40,951 bases of DNA. It comes from DAOTWA01 sp034435955. GTDB taxonomy: Bacteria > Chloroflexota > Anaerolineae > Anaerolineales > Anaerolineaceae. This document shows positions 1-6,666 of the stretch, in pieces. Location: NCBI GenBank assembly GCA_034435955.1, contig DAOTWA010000058.1, forward strand, positions 1-40,951. Reading direction: 5' to 3'. Both the position numbers and the translations under genes were made by a program. Under the pieces are notes generated by a model. It searched no databases, was not told where the DNA came from, and worked only from the letters and a program-made list of their open reading frames with translations. Within the stretch, counting starts at the first letter, position 1, and the number at the start of each line of letters is the position of its first letter.

Positions 1-128
1 ATAAGCGGCCCGTTCGGGGTACAGGCTGCGAAAGGCATCCACAAAACCATGCTGTAAGAAGCGGCTCACCCACGCTCGCTCCTCGGGCAGGAAGCCCGAA
101 GTATTACGATTTTCGCGCGGTCTTGCTG
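1..128 (-). pseudogene. xthA: exodeoxyribonuclease III, 3' part (split by insertion)
   Basis: Read on the minus strand from 128 leftwards, this stretch encodes an open segment beginning ARPRENRNTSGFLPEE and continuing through GFVDAFRSLYPE. This is the conserved middle of the ExoIII/XthA family, just after the catalytic GDFN motif. It runs off the window edge. The missing N-terminal half lies at 5677-6156 on the same strand. Removing 129-5676 together with one copy of a short target duplication restores the reading HEEIDL-ARPRENR without a frameshift, so one gene was split by one insertion. The enzyme family is a 3'-5' exonuclease and AP endonuclease of base excision repair. The gene is inferred to be inactive here unless the insertion excises precisely. 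Confidence 0.88.
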
Positions 129-154
129 GTACTTCATCAAAAAGGTTTTGATAG
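129..154 (+). repeat. left terminal inverted repeat
   Basis: The outer 14 bases GTACTTCATCAAAA match the right end perfectly in inverted orientation. Over 26 bases, 23 positions agree, with mismatches at positions 15, 16 and 21. A transposase start codon follows 35 bases inside, the usual spacing for an IS630-type element. Confidence 0.9.
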
Positions 155-188
155 TTAAAATTCGTCAAAAGCCAGAAAGGAGTTGGCA

Positions 189-442
189 ATGGCGAAGAAA
201 TACATCGTAGACTTGAACAAGGACGAAAAGGCAGAATTGGTTACACTGACCCAAAAGGGTCGCCCAGGTGCCAGAAAAATCAAACGGGCAAACATTCTGC
301 TTTTGGCTAACGCTAGGAAGCCTGATTTTGAAGTTGCTGAACTTTTACATATAAGTTGGTTGACGGTTCTGCGCACACGGCACAGATTTGTCGAAGGCGG
401 TATGGACTTTGCGCTGAATGAGTTACCACTGGCAGGACGACT
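189..442 (+). pseudogene. IS630-family transposase, truncated 5' part
   Basis: The start MAKKYIVDLNKDEKAELV and the following GRPGARKIKRANILLLANA are typical of the N-terminal helix-turn-helix region of IS630-family transposases. ATG at 189 has an AAGGAG ribosome site at 177-182 with six-base spacing. Homology is visible to about residue 85 (FALNELPLAGR) and then stops. From base 443 the DNA is an attC-like site and the frame merely runs on to a stop near 614. The DDE catalytic domain, about three quarters of a normal 340-residue protein, is missing, so this copy cannot catalyse transposition. The left repeat upstream shows that it is the original end of the element. Confidence 0.82.
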
Positions 443-568
443 GCCTAACGGTTTGGCTCAGCGGCAGCGGCGGGACTGGTTAAACTCTTCACTTTATCGC
501 GCCATTTCTGGCAAATCGCGCCCGCGCGGAGCGGCAGAGCCGCTGTCCGACTGGAGCCGGTGTTCGGC
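443..568 (-). other. attC-like site 3 (end of cassette 3)
   Basis: On the minus strand the site runs from GCCGAAC (R''-like) to GTTAGGC, a perfect GTTRRRY core, over 126 bases. Its arms contain CAGCGGC (459-465) and GCCGCTG (539-545), plus GGCT and AGCC further out. The stem has a nine-base bulge and is less regular than the other two sites, so it may be decayed. It lies directly after the stop of the WD40-like gene, as a cassette attC should. The transposase fragment begins at its outer edge. Confidence 0.58.
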
Positions 569-588
569 GGCTATCTTATCACTCACAG

Positions 589-2562
589 TTACGGTTGAAC
601 AGCATAAAAATTGACCGAACCGTTTGCACTGATGGCAAGAACATCTCCAACGGGAGAAAAAGAAACCAAAATGGGGGGATATTCAGTAGGTCCTGAGATG
701 GAACCAAGAAGCTTTTGATCTACTGTATTCCAAATTTTAACCACAAATTGATCGGATTCACTTTCATAATTTCCAGCAGCAATAAGTTGCCCAGAAGGAT
801 CGAGGGCAACATTCCCACAAGGACATGGAATAATACCAAACGCGTTGGGAGCAATTTCGTGCCCATTCACTTTCCACAACTTGATGACTTCCATACCCAT
901 CGCTGCAAGAAAGGCACCATCTGATGACAGTTTCATTCTATATGGAGACCGTAATTTAGGATCGAACCACTTTTGAGTTTGCTGACCAATGGTCAAATCC
1001 CAAAGTGTGATGCCATCTTCACAGGAAGCAATAAGGATCTGACCATCAGGAGTAAAAGACAGGTCAGTGGTACAATTATAAGAAACATTACTAAAAAAAC
1101 ACGATTTACCTGGCAAAGTTTGCGATAATGTCCCGCTAGCAACATCCCAAAGTTGAATGCCATCTGCAAGTTTTTGTTGCCCTTTCATAAAATCTAATGT
1201 TCCAACGGCTATCTGCTTATTATCTGGGCTAAAGGCCAAACTGAGAACTTGACCCACATCCATTTTGTGAAGCACCTTGCCCGTGCGAGGATCGATGATC
1301 TGAACGCTACCGTTATCCCCCAAAGCCAAATACTGGCCATTTGAACTGTAGGCTACCCGTCCAGTATAAAAGCATAAACCCTGGAAGCGGTAGTCACTTA
1401 TATTACAAGGCTTGCCTTGCCATTGATAAACGAGCGAGCCGTCAACAATATCCCACAACATGAATTGATAGACGTCATTGACAGTTAGCAATTGTTGCCC
1501 ATCAGGACTGAAGACCATATCATGAACTACTCCTGGTGACATGCCCCCAATCTCACTGACTTGGTTACTTTGTAACTTGATAAGTTTCGTACTTGTAGTT
1601 GAAATCGCTGCCAACAGGCTGCCATCAAAATTGTAATTCAAACCTGTTACCATTCCGCCAATCATGTATTGTTCAAATTTCTCACCCGTATTTGTATTCA
1701 CTAAATATACAATACCATCAGCAAAACCGAGGGCGACCACCTTGCCATCCGGGGAAAAGGCTGCTGCGGTACCCCATACAGATGCCCACTTTGACGTATC
1801 CCATTTGGTTTCACCTTTTCTACCTTTGGCCAAGCTGACTAGCTCGAAACCACCTTGTCCTCCCAATGCTGCAAGACTGGCATCAGTGTTTATTGCCATT
1901 GTGATCAATCCCCTTACATAGGAGCTGGATGGGAAACTTGCTGCCTGCTCAGGTAAACAAAACAGGCGCGACCACCACCAGGTATAGGTAGACAACTTTT
2001 GGCCTTGAGGGCAAAAATCTGGAACGTTCTTCACGAGAGCCGGGTCGCCAAGGGGTTCGCCAGAGGGCAATTGATAACGCTGTACGTTTTTGGAATCGTC
2101 CATCGCCAGGAGCAAATCTCCGTCTGGGCTCATCAATAACCCTATTACTGGTTTATTGGTGACAATGGTTTTCTGGATTTTAAGCGAACTCGTATCGTAG
2201 AAGACAATCTCATTTTGCCGTGCAATTGCGATGTATTTGCCATCCGGGGTAAATGCGATATCCATTCCGCTTACCCCGCCCAAGGATTGGAAAATTTGCC
2301 ATTGCTCAATGTTTTTGCCGGACAATGGTATCCGAGGCGTAGGAGTTGGGGTAGGTGTCGGTGTTGGGGTGGGTGTCGGGGTTGGGGTGGATGTCGTGGT
2401 TGGTGTTGGCGTAGAGGTCGGTGTCGATGTAAAGGTAATCGTTGGGGTTAATGTATTTGTCAGTGTAGGAGTAAAAGTAGACCCAAATAATCTACCTGGG
2501 CCACAGGCTGTTATGATGATACTAAATAAGACGATAGACATCGATTTGAACAACCGTTTCAT
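589..2562 (-). CDS. cassette gene: WD40-like beta-propeller lipoprotein with Thr/Pro linker
   Basis: This 657-residue protein begins with a lysine/arginine-bearing hydrophobic signal and a lipobox ending ITAC near residue 20. A Thr/Pro-rich linker of about 55 residues (alternating TP) follows. The rest is a propeller with recurring blades of the form SPDG...A...DG.I.LWD, for example FTPDGKYIAIA, FSPDGQQLLTV and LWDLTIGQ, consistent with two propellers or one large one. It is predicted to be exported and lipid-anchored, with the propeller held away from the membrane. No catalytic motif is seen, so it is probably a binding or scaffold protein, ligand unknown. ATG at 2562 has AGGAGG six bases upstream. 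The gene fills cassette 3 (449-2671) and is the largest cassette cargo here. Confidence 0.8.
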   Translation of the reverse strand: MKRLFKSMSIVLFSIIITACGPGRLFGSTFTPTLTNTLTPTITFTSTPTSTPTPTTTSTPTPTPTPTPTPTPTPTPRIPLSGKNIEQWQIFQSLGGVSGMDIAFTPDGKYIAIARQNEIVFYDTSSLKIQKTIVTNKPVIGLLMSPDGDLLLAMDDSKNVQRYQLPSGEPLGDPALVKNVPDFCPQGQKLSTYTWWWSRLFCLPEQAASFPSSSYVRGLITMAINTDASLAALGGQGGFELVSLAKGRKGETKWDTSKWASVWGTAAAFSPDGKVVALGFADGIVYLVNTNTGEKFEQYMIGGMVTGLNYNFDGSLLAAISTTSTKLIKLQSNQVSEIGGMSPGVVHDMVFSPDGQQLLTVNDVYQFMLWDIVDGSLVYQWQGKPCNISDYRFQGLCFYTGRVAYSSNGQYLALGDNGSVQIIDPRTGKVLHKMDVGQVLSLAFSPDNKQIAVGTLDFMKGQQKLADGIQLWDVASGTLSQTLPGKSCFFSNVSYNCTTDLSFTPDGQILIASCEDGITLWDLTIGQQTQKWFDPKLRSPYRMKLSSDGAFLAAMGMEVIKLWKVNGHEIAPNAFGIIPCPCGNVALDPSGQLIAAGNYESESDQFVVKIWNTVDQKLLGSISGPTEYPPILVSFSPVGDVLAISANGSVNFYAVQP

Positions 2563-2665
2563 CTCATCCTCCTCAACCAGGCTCCCTTTGGTACATATCT
2601 TACCGCGACGGCACCTTTGTTATATTCCGTCACAACATTTTTCACATAACAATATAGCTCTTGCC

Positions 2666-2744
2666 GCCCAACGACCTGCGGTTCAGCCGCGCATGGAGCG
2701 AAGCGAAGCGAGCGAAGCGTGTCGGCTGGAACCGCTTGTTAGCC
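2666..2744 (-). other. attC site 2 (end of cassette 2)
   Basis: This is the best attC in the window (79 bases). On the minus strand it starts GGCTAAC and ends GTTGGGC, a perfect GTTRRRY core. GCGGTTCAGCCG (2678-2689) pairs completely with CGGCTGGAACCGC (2723-2735) except for one extrahelical G at 2729. Pairing then continues past a second unpaired base, T2722, seven bases away. Two extrahelical bases on one arm, about one helical turn or less apart, are the recognition hallmark of integron attC sites. The loop holds repeated GCGAAG units. The site lies 12 bases after the stop of the nuclease-like gene. Confidence 0.88.
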
Positions 2745-2756
2745 AGCCCTTTCTTG

Positions 2757-3764
2757 CTAAATCCCAAAGTAACTCTTAACGTCGTTAATGTAGTCGGGAT
2801 GCAACTCGTAAACGTGCCCTTTCTCGGAAACGATGATCAAGGGTTCTTTACTCAAGCTATCGGCCCGCATAGTAATACCCGCTCGTGCACCCGCCAACTG
2901 CATACCCCCTATTTGGGAGTTCCCTGTCTCGCTCTGCAACTCCTCAATCAGCTTGCGACGAGGAATTTTGCCACCTTGCCTTGCTAAAACCTTAAACAGA
3001 GCATGTTGGTTCGGTGTCGAATCCGAAAGAAACTGGTGAATCTCCTCTCTAGCCCACGCCCCTTTTCCTGCTGCTGTTGGCGTTTCCTCCTCTTCCTCTG
3101 CCGGTAAAGAGCGACGCAAAGCCGCGATCTCAATTATCACCCTGACCAAATGCCCTACATCTATCGTATCAAGGGGCAAAAGGATACTTTGTACTTTCTG
3201 GTCCACGTCTTTGAGTTCCAATGAATCCAAATCCACCTTGAGCTTGAGAAGGCTTAACAAGTCAGCACAAGAGATGAGGCGTATCCGGTCACGCCAAGTA
3301 CTACCACGAATTTGATCGGCTAATGGTGTGGTATCACCTTCACCGACTATGTAGAGGCCAAATACTTTCTCGTCGGGGATTGCTTCGTTGGCTCTTATAT
3401 CCTGCAAATACTCGCCTAACTGTGCGATATCGTGGGCAATCCACGTCCCTGATTTGACTTCAAGCACTATGTGCTCACCTGTGGCTTTCTTCCATATCCC
3501 GTCAAAACTCCTCCCCTCCTTGGATGGGCTATATCGGCCATACTCGACTTGAAAACCCAGATGTTGTCCCAGCGCGACTACAATATCCTGCAAATGTTTT
3601 GGGAGCTTTTGGGCAATAGCTTCTTGTATCCACGCCTCAAAGTTCTCGTATTGCCACTTTGGTTGGGAGATGAAACCCCGAAAAGCTTGAGAGGCACGAT
3701 TCCCGTCTTTCATGTCCTCACCCAATAGCTGATTGATGCTTGCTAGTGATATAAGCTCTTGCAT
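2757..3764 (-). CDS. cassette gene: PD-(D/E)XK nuclease-like protein
   Basis: This 335-residue protein starts at ATG 3764, with AGGAG seven bases upstream. The longer open frame to 3962 would read through attC site 1 and is rejected. Residues about 60-125 resemble a PD-(D/E)XK nuclease core: a helix with a glutamate at 74, D88 in SFDGIW, then E102 and K104 in the strand VLEVKSG. A Glu-rich hinge (PAEEEEETPT) near residue 220 precedes a C-terminal part of about 90 residues that looks like a winged-helix or similar small DNA-binding fold (GKIPRRKLIEEL). Nuclease activity is inferred from the motif. It could act in restriction-type defence or DNA repair; no methyltransferase partner is present in the array. 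It fills cassette 2 (2672-3808). Confidence 0.72.
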   Translation of the reverse strand: MQELISLASINQLLGEDMKDGNRASQAFRGFISQPKWQYENFEAWIQEAIAQKLPKHLQDIVVALGQHLGFQVEYGRYSPSKEGRSFDGIWKKATGEHIVLEVKSGTWIAHDIAQLGEYLQDIRANEAIPDEKVFGLYIVGEGDTTPLADQIRGSTWRDRIRLISCADLLSLLKLKVDLDSLELKDVDQKVQSILLPLDTIDVGHLVRVIIEIAALRRSLPAEEEEETPTAAGKGAWAREEIHQFLSDSTPNQHALFKVLARQGGKIPRRKLIEELQSETGNSQIGGMQLAGARAGITMRADSLSKEPLIIVSEKGHVYELHPDYINDVKSYFGI

Positions 3765-3802
3765 TGCTTTCTCCTGACCTTGCTCCCAAGTGATCTTGGG
3801 CT

Positions 3803-3931
3803 GGCTAACGGTTTGCGTTAGCCGCTGGTGGGCGGGCGTGGATTCGGCTTGGGAGCAGGAAAAACCCGAAGCCAGAAAAATGCTTGAAAACGGCGCAGAA
3901 TCCCACCAGTCGGCTGCACGCATTGTCAGGC
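3803..3931 (-). other. attC site 1 (end of cassette 1)
   Basis: This 129-base site is similar in length to long attC sites. On the minus strand it starts GCCTGAC and ends GTTAGCC. The arms AGCCGCTGGTGGG (3820-3832) and CCCACCAGTCGGCT (3902-3915) pair fully except for T3910. Further out GCG pairs with CGC, leaving C3917 unpaired. The two extrahelical bases are seven apart, the same geometry as site 2 although the sequences differ. The cores match RYYYAAC/GTTRRRY less well than in site 2. The site begins 27 bases after the stop codon of the small lipoprotein gene. Confidence 0.82.
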
Positions 3932-3958
3932 TGCGGCTGTTTGTTCTTGCCAAACTAA

Positions 3959-4561
3959 TCACCTTTCAAAGGTAAGCGCGAGGAAAACGTCCGCAATCTT
4001 TTGCGCTTGACTGGGAAGGTATGCTTTGGATAATCGAAGAAACGCTGGTGCGTTTTGATAATGATATTCTGCGAACATAGAGTTGGACGAACTAATGGCA
4101 TCAATGTAGTCATATCGCGCCTGCAAGTCTGCTGCGGTAAGAAATACTTCAATCGATCCACCATTGTCAACACCAGCTTCACCTTGCGCGGCGATGGTTG
4201 GATCTCGCCAAGCTATCTTAGCAATATACTGATGCGGTCTCCCCAACAATGAGTTGGGGTCAGATGCATCTGTGAAACTGACTGGGTCAGCGATTTGAAC
4301 TCCAATACCTGAAAACGCTGCCAGTATCTCTTGAATAATTTGATTACCTTCCTCGGTCGTTGTTGGCCAAAGTACTCCAGCCGTTGCCTCGGGCGTATGA
4401 GTCGGTTCTACAATTGCCGTAGGGATGGCGGTATATGTTGAGGAAGGACTGGGAGTATACGCTGGCGCAAGAGTAGCGACCGGTGTTGTCGTCGCCGAAC
4501 ATGCAGAAAGTACTATAGAAATGCTAAAAACCATACTTGTAGCAATGATAATACGTGCCAT
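3959..4561 (-). CDS. cassette gene: small lipoprotein of unknown function
   Basis: This 200-residue protein has a hydrophobic signal and a lipobox LSAC near residue 20, then a Thr/Pro/Ser-rich linker to about residue 65. A small domain follows with no family I recognise (it contains ILAAFSGIGVQIADP, IAKIAWRDP and GSIEVFLTAADLQARYDYIDA). It is predicted to be lipid-anchored outside the cytoplasm. ATG at 4561 has AAGGAG about six bases upstream. It is the first cassette next to the attI-like core and would be the most strongly expressed from a cassette promoter. Its linker is of the same kind as that of the WD40-like lipoprotein in cassette 3, but the globular parts are unrelated. Confidence 0.78.
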   Translation of the reverse strand: MARIIIATSMVFSISIVLSACSATTTPVATLAPAYTPSPSSTYTAIPTAIVEPTHTPEATAGVLWPTTTEEGNQIIQEILAAFSGIGVQIADPVSFTDASDPNSLLGRPHQYIAKIAWRDPTIAAQGEAGVDNGGSIEVFLTAADLQARYDYIDAISSSNSMFAEYHYQNAPAFLRLSKAYLPSQAQKIADVFLALTFER

Positions 4562-4630
4562 GATGATCTCCTTTCGGTAATCCGAACGACTAATTCTCTC
4601 ACTAACTCTCTTGGTATTTCTTCAAGGGCA

Positions 4631-4637
4631 GCCTAAC
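4631..4637 (-). other. attI-like integron core site
   Basis: On the minus strand this reads GTTAGGC, a perfect GTTRRRY recombination core. It lies 74 bases from the integrase start and 69 bases upstream of the first cassette gene, exactly where attI is expected when the integrase is divergent from the array. If recombination occurs between G and TT, cassette 1 spans 3809-4636, cassette 2 spans 2672-3808 and cassette 3 spans 449-2671. Confidence 0.72.
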
Positions 4638-4660
4638 TAGCGCATATAACACAACTTTGC

Positions 4661-4690
4661 GGTATATTTAGCTATATACAGGCCTATCAA
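4661..4690 (-). promoter_or_regulatory. candidate cassette promoter (Pc)
   Basis: Minus-strand TTGATA (4690-4685) and TATACC (4666-4661) are separated by 18 bases. Transcription would start near 4654, pass through the attI-like core and enter cassette 1. A promoter between the integrase and the array is the usual way promoterless cassettes are expressed. The hexamers are imperfect, so this is a position-supported guess. Confidence 0.45.
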
Positions 4691-4710
4691 TATTATACAA
4701 CGAGGCTGGC

Positions 4711-5554
4711 ATGCTTCCACCAAAAAAAGACTCCTTGACCAGGTCCGTGATCGGTTGCGGTTGAAGAATTACGCCTACCGGACTGAGAAATCGTATCTAT
4801 ATATTGGATCAAACAATACATCCTGTTTCACAATAAACGCCACCCGAAAGAAATGGGAGGCTCAGAGATCGAACAATTCAGGCGAAAAGGCCGAAACATC
4901 TACCGACGGTACTTTCGTAGACTGAGGTCGAGCGAGTGCTGCGCCAGATGAGCGGAGAAACCCTGCTGATGACCCAACTTATTGTATGGCAGCGGCTTAC
5001 GTTTGATGGAGTGCTTACGTTTGCGGGTGAAAGATGTGGACTTTGAACAACACCAGATTATAGTGCGTGACCCAAAAGGAATGCATGATCGCACAACCAT
5101 GCTGCCAGTAACGCTTGAGCTGTCCTTGCAAGCTCAACTCCAGGCGGTGTAACACCTGCATGAGCGCGACCTTGCTTCTGGACACGGAGAAGTGTCCCTT
5201 CCCTATGCCCTGGCGCAGAAATATCCAAATGCTGGGAAAGAATGGGCCTGGCAATTCATTTTTCCTTCGAGCAATCTCTCACCGGATACCTACGATGGAA
5301 AAATGAAACGCCATCACAGGCACGAGAGCGTTTTGCAAAAAGCCGTTCGCCAGGCGGCCATCAAAGCAGGAATTCACAAAAATGTTGGGCCGCACACCTT
5401 CCGTCATAGCTTTGCTACGCACCTGCTTGAAGCAGGCGATAACATCCGTACTGTGCAGGAACTATTAGGGCATAAAGATGTAAAGACGACCATGATATAT
5501 ACCCACGTGCTGAATCGCGCACCCAATGCTGTGCGCAGCCCGCTGGATGAGTGA
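4711..5554 (+). pseudogene. intI: integron integrase (IntI-type tyrosine recombinase), decayed
   Basis: Joined across frames, the translation follows the integron-integrase family closely. It reads RLLDQVRDRLRLKNYAYRTEK, then after a frameshift WIKQYILFHNKRHPKEMG, then a gap where about 60 residues of the N-terminal core are missing. It resumes with TEVERVLRQMSGETLLM, shifts frame again to YGSGLRLMECLRLRVKDVD, and has one in-frame stop at 5150-5152. The C-terminus is intact from LHERDLASGHGEV to VRSPLDE. HTFRH, GHKDVKTTMIYTH with the catalytic tyrosine, and the first catalytic arginine (GSGLR) are all visible. At least two frameshifts, an internal deletion and a nonsense codon make it non-functional. 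It is oriented away from the cassettes, as is standard. Confidence 0.88.
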
Positions 5555-5650
5555 GGCTGCTTGTTCAAGCTTGTCCCTGCTCATGTTTGGAGTTTTAATC
5601 CTTGCATGGACTTTGTCGAGCTGTGCCAGATCTTGCTCAAATCGTGCTGC

Positions 5651-5676
5651 CTAACAAAACTATTTTGATGAAGTAC
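5651..5676 (-). repeat. right terminal inverted repeat
   Basis: This is the inverted partner of the left repeat (23 of 26 positions, outer 14 perfect). Immediately outside is TA followed by the restored xthA sequence. The inner end overlaps a GCCTAAC heptamer (5649-5655) that equals the complement of a perfect integron core site. That match may be chance. Confidence 0.9.
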
Positions 5677-6156
5677 TAGGTCGATTTCCTCGTGAACGGT
5701 ATTGAAATCGCCCGCGAGGATGATTTTCTCCCCCTGTGCGTGCAGCCGGTCGCATATTTCGAGCAGATGGGCATAAAAATCGAGTTTGAACGCCACTCGC
5801 TCCTGTCCACGCCTGCCGCTCGGAAAATAGACGTTGTACAGCAAGAAGTCCTCGTGCCGTGTGCGGATCACACGGCCCTCATCATCGAAACCCGCGTCGC
5901 CTAACCCGTAACGGATGCCTTCAACCGGCTCCAGCAGAAAAGTCGCCACGCCGCTGTAGCCCGGCTTTGCAGCCGGATTCCAAAACGCGCAGTAACCAGC
6001 CAGGCTGCGCTGGTGTTCCGTCAACTGTTGCGGATGCACCCTGACCTCATGAAGCAGAAGCGCATCCGGGCGTGACGCGAGCACCCAATCTGTCAGACCC
6101 TTGCCATAAACCGAGCGATATCCATTGACATTCCAGGTCATTATACGCACGTGCAC
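5677..6156 (-). pseudogene. xthA: exodeoxyribonuclease III, 5' part (split by insertion)
   Basis: This is the N-terminal 160 residues of an XthA/ExoIII-type nuclease, with IMTWNVNGYRS, the metal-binding glutamate in LLHEVRV, GYSGVATF, YFPSG and the catalytic IILAGDFNTVHEEIDL. The start is GTG at 6156 or 6150; the latter gives the family-typical MRIMTWNVNG. The frame continues into the insertion for about 30 foreign codons and stops at 5581, so any product would lack the C-terminal half with its catalytic histidine. The remaining gene part is at 1-128. The gene is divergent from the receiver gene at 6218, so both promoters must share about 60 bases. Confidence 0.88.
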
Positions 6157-6165
6157 CCGATTTCG

Positions 6166-6205
6166 TTGCGCCGTATGGGGCCTGTGGTAAACTTAATTCC
6201 ACAGG
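6166..6205 (+). promoter_or_regulatory. promoter with overlapping operator-like palindrome
   Basis: TTGCGC (6166-6171) and TAAACT (6188-6193) are 16 bases apart, upstream of the receiver gene. The arms CCTGTGG (6181-6187) and CCACAGG (6199-6205) form a perfect 7-bp palindrome with an 11-base centre that contains the -10 hexamer. A protein bound there would block initiation. The same arms could also form a hairpin in the transcript. Confidence 0.4.
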
Positions 6206-6217
6206 CGAGGAGCGAAC

Positions 6218-6622
6218 ATGGAAGATCCAAATGATACCCGAAAAATCGTGTATATTGAGGACGATCAGGAGATGATCGACCTGGTCACCCTGATCTTGAA
6301 CCGGCGAGGTTATCAAGTGATCGGCGCGCAAGGGGGGCGCCAGGGGTTGGATCTGATCCGCTCCGAAGCGCCTGCGCTGGTGCTGCTGGATCTGATGATG
6401 CCGGATTTGGACGGCTGGGATGTCTATCAACAGCTCAAGCTCAACGAGACGACCCATAACATACCGGTCATTATCATCACCGCGAAGTCACAATCGATCG
6501 ATAAAGTGCTCGGTCTGCACATCGCCAAAGCCGACGACTACATTTGTAAACCTTTCCGCCCACAGGAGCTTCTCGAAAGCGTGGACAAAGTTCTGGCTGG
6601 CAAACAGACCCTCGAATCCTGA
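6218..6622 (+). CDS. stand-alone response-regulator receiver protein
   Basis: This 134-residue protein is a single REC domain. The acidic pair is in IEDDQE, the phospho-accepting aspartate is in LLDLMMPDLDG, the switch threonine is in IITAK and the conserved lysine is in CKPF. There is no output domain, so it would signal by phosphorylation-dependent contact or relay phosphate, like CheY- or Spo0F-type proteins. No histidine kinase lies nearby. GAGGAG precedes the ATG by six bases. The DUF192 gene follows after a 44-base gap; co-transcription is possible but functionally unexplained. Confidence 0.9.
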   Translation: MEDPNDTRKIVYIEDDQEMIDLVTLILNRRGYQVIGAQGGRQGLDLIRSEAPALVLLDLMMPDLDGWDVYQQLKLNETTHNIPVIIITAKSQSIDKVLGLHIAKADDYICKPFRPQELLESVDKVLAGKQTLES

Positions 6623-6666
6623 ATTCAATGCGCCGCCGCCCGAAGGCGTAAACACACTTTGGTTCC

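Larger units (their letters stand above)
129..5676. mobile_element. TIR-bounded IS630-type insertion carrying a small integron
   Basis: The element is bounded by inverted repeats that begin GTACTTCATCAAAA at 129 and end with the exact complement at 5676. It sits inside xthA. The uninterrupted target reads CTAG; the right flank keeps TA and the left flank has TG, so a TA (or CTAG) duplication with one later mutation fits. TA/CTAG targets are typical of IS630-family insertion. Contents from left to right are a transposase 5' fragment, an attC-like site, three minus-strand cassette genes with intervening attC sites, an attI-like core, a divergent integrase pseudogene, and about 100 unassigned bases next to the right repeat. 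It is too large for a plain IS, so it is either an IS that gained an integron or a passenger unit moved between IS ends. Base composition is more AT-rich than the flanks. Confidence 0.8.

Noticed and set aside
2330..2470. GT-rich repetitive DNA that could be called a tandem repeat or microsatellite
   Set aside because: It is the coding sequence for the Thr/Pro linker of the WD40-like lipoprotein, read on the minus strand. Length variation is possible, but it needs no separate element.
2641..2744. attC site 2 as an ordinary terminator of the nuclease gene
   Set aside because: There is no T-run, and the core heptamers plus extrahelical bases match attC much better.
3765..3962. N-terminal extension of the nuclease-like frame up to 3962
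   Set aside because: The extra 66 codons translate the attC site and contain no family signal; the internal ATG at 3764 has an AGGAG site.
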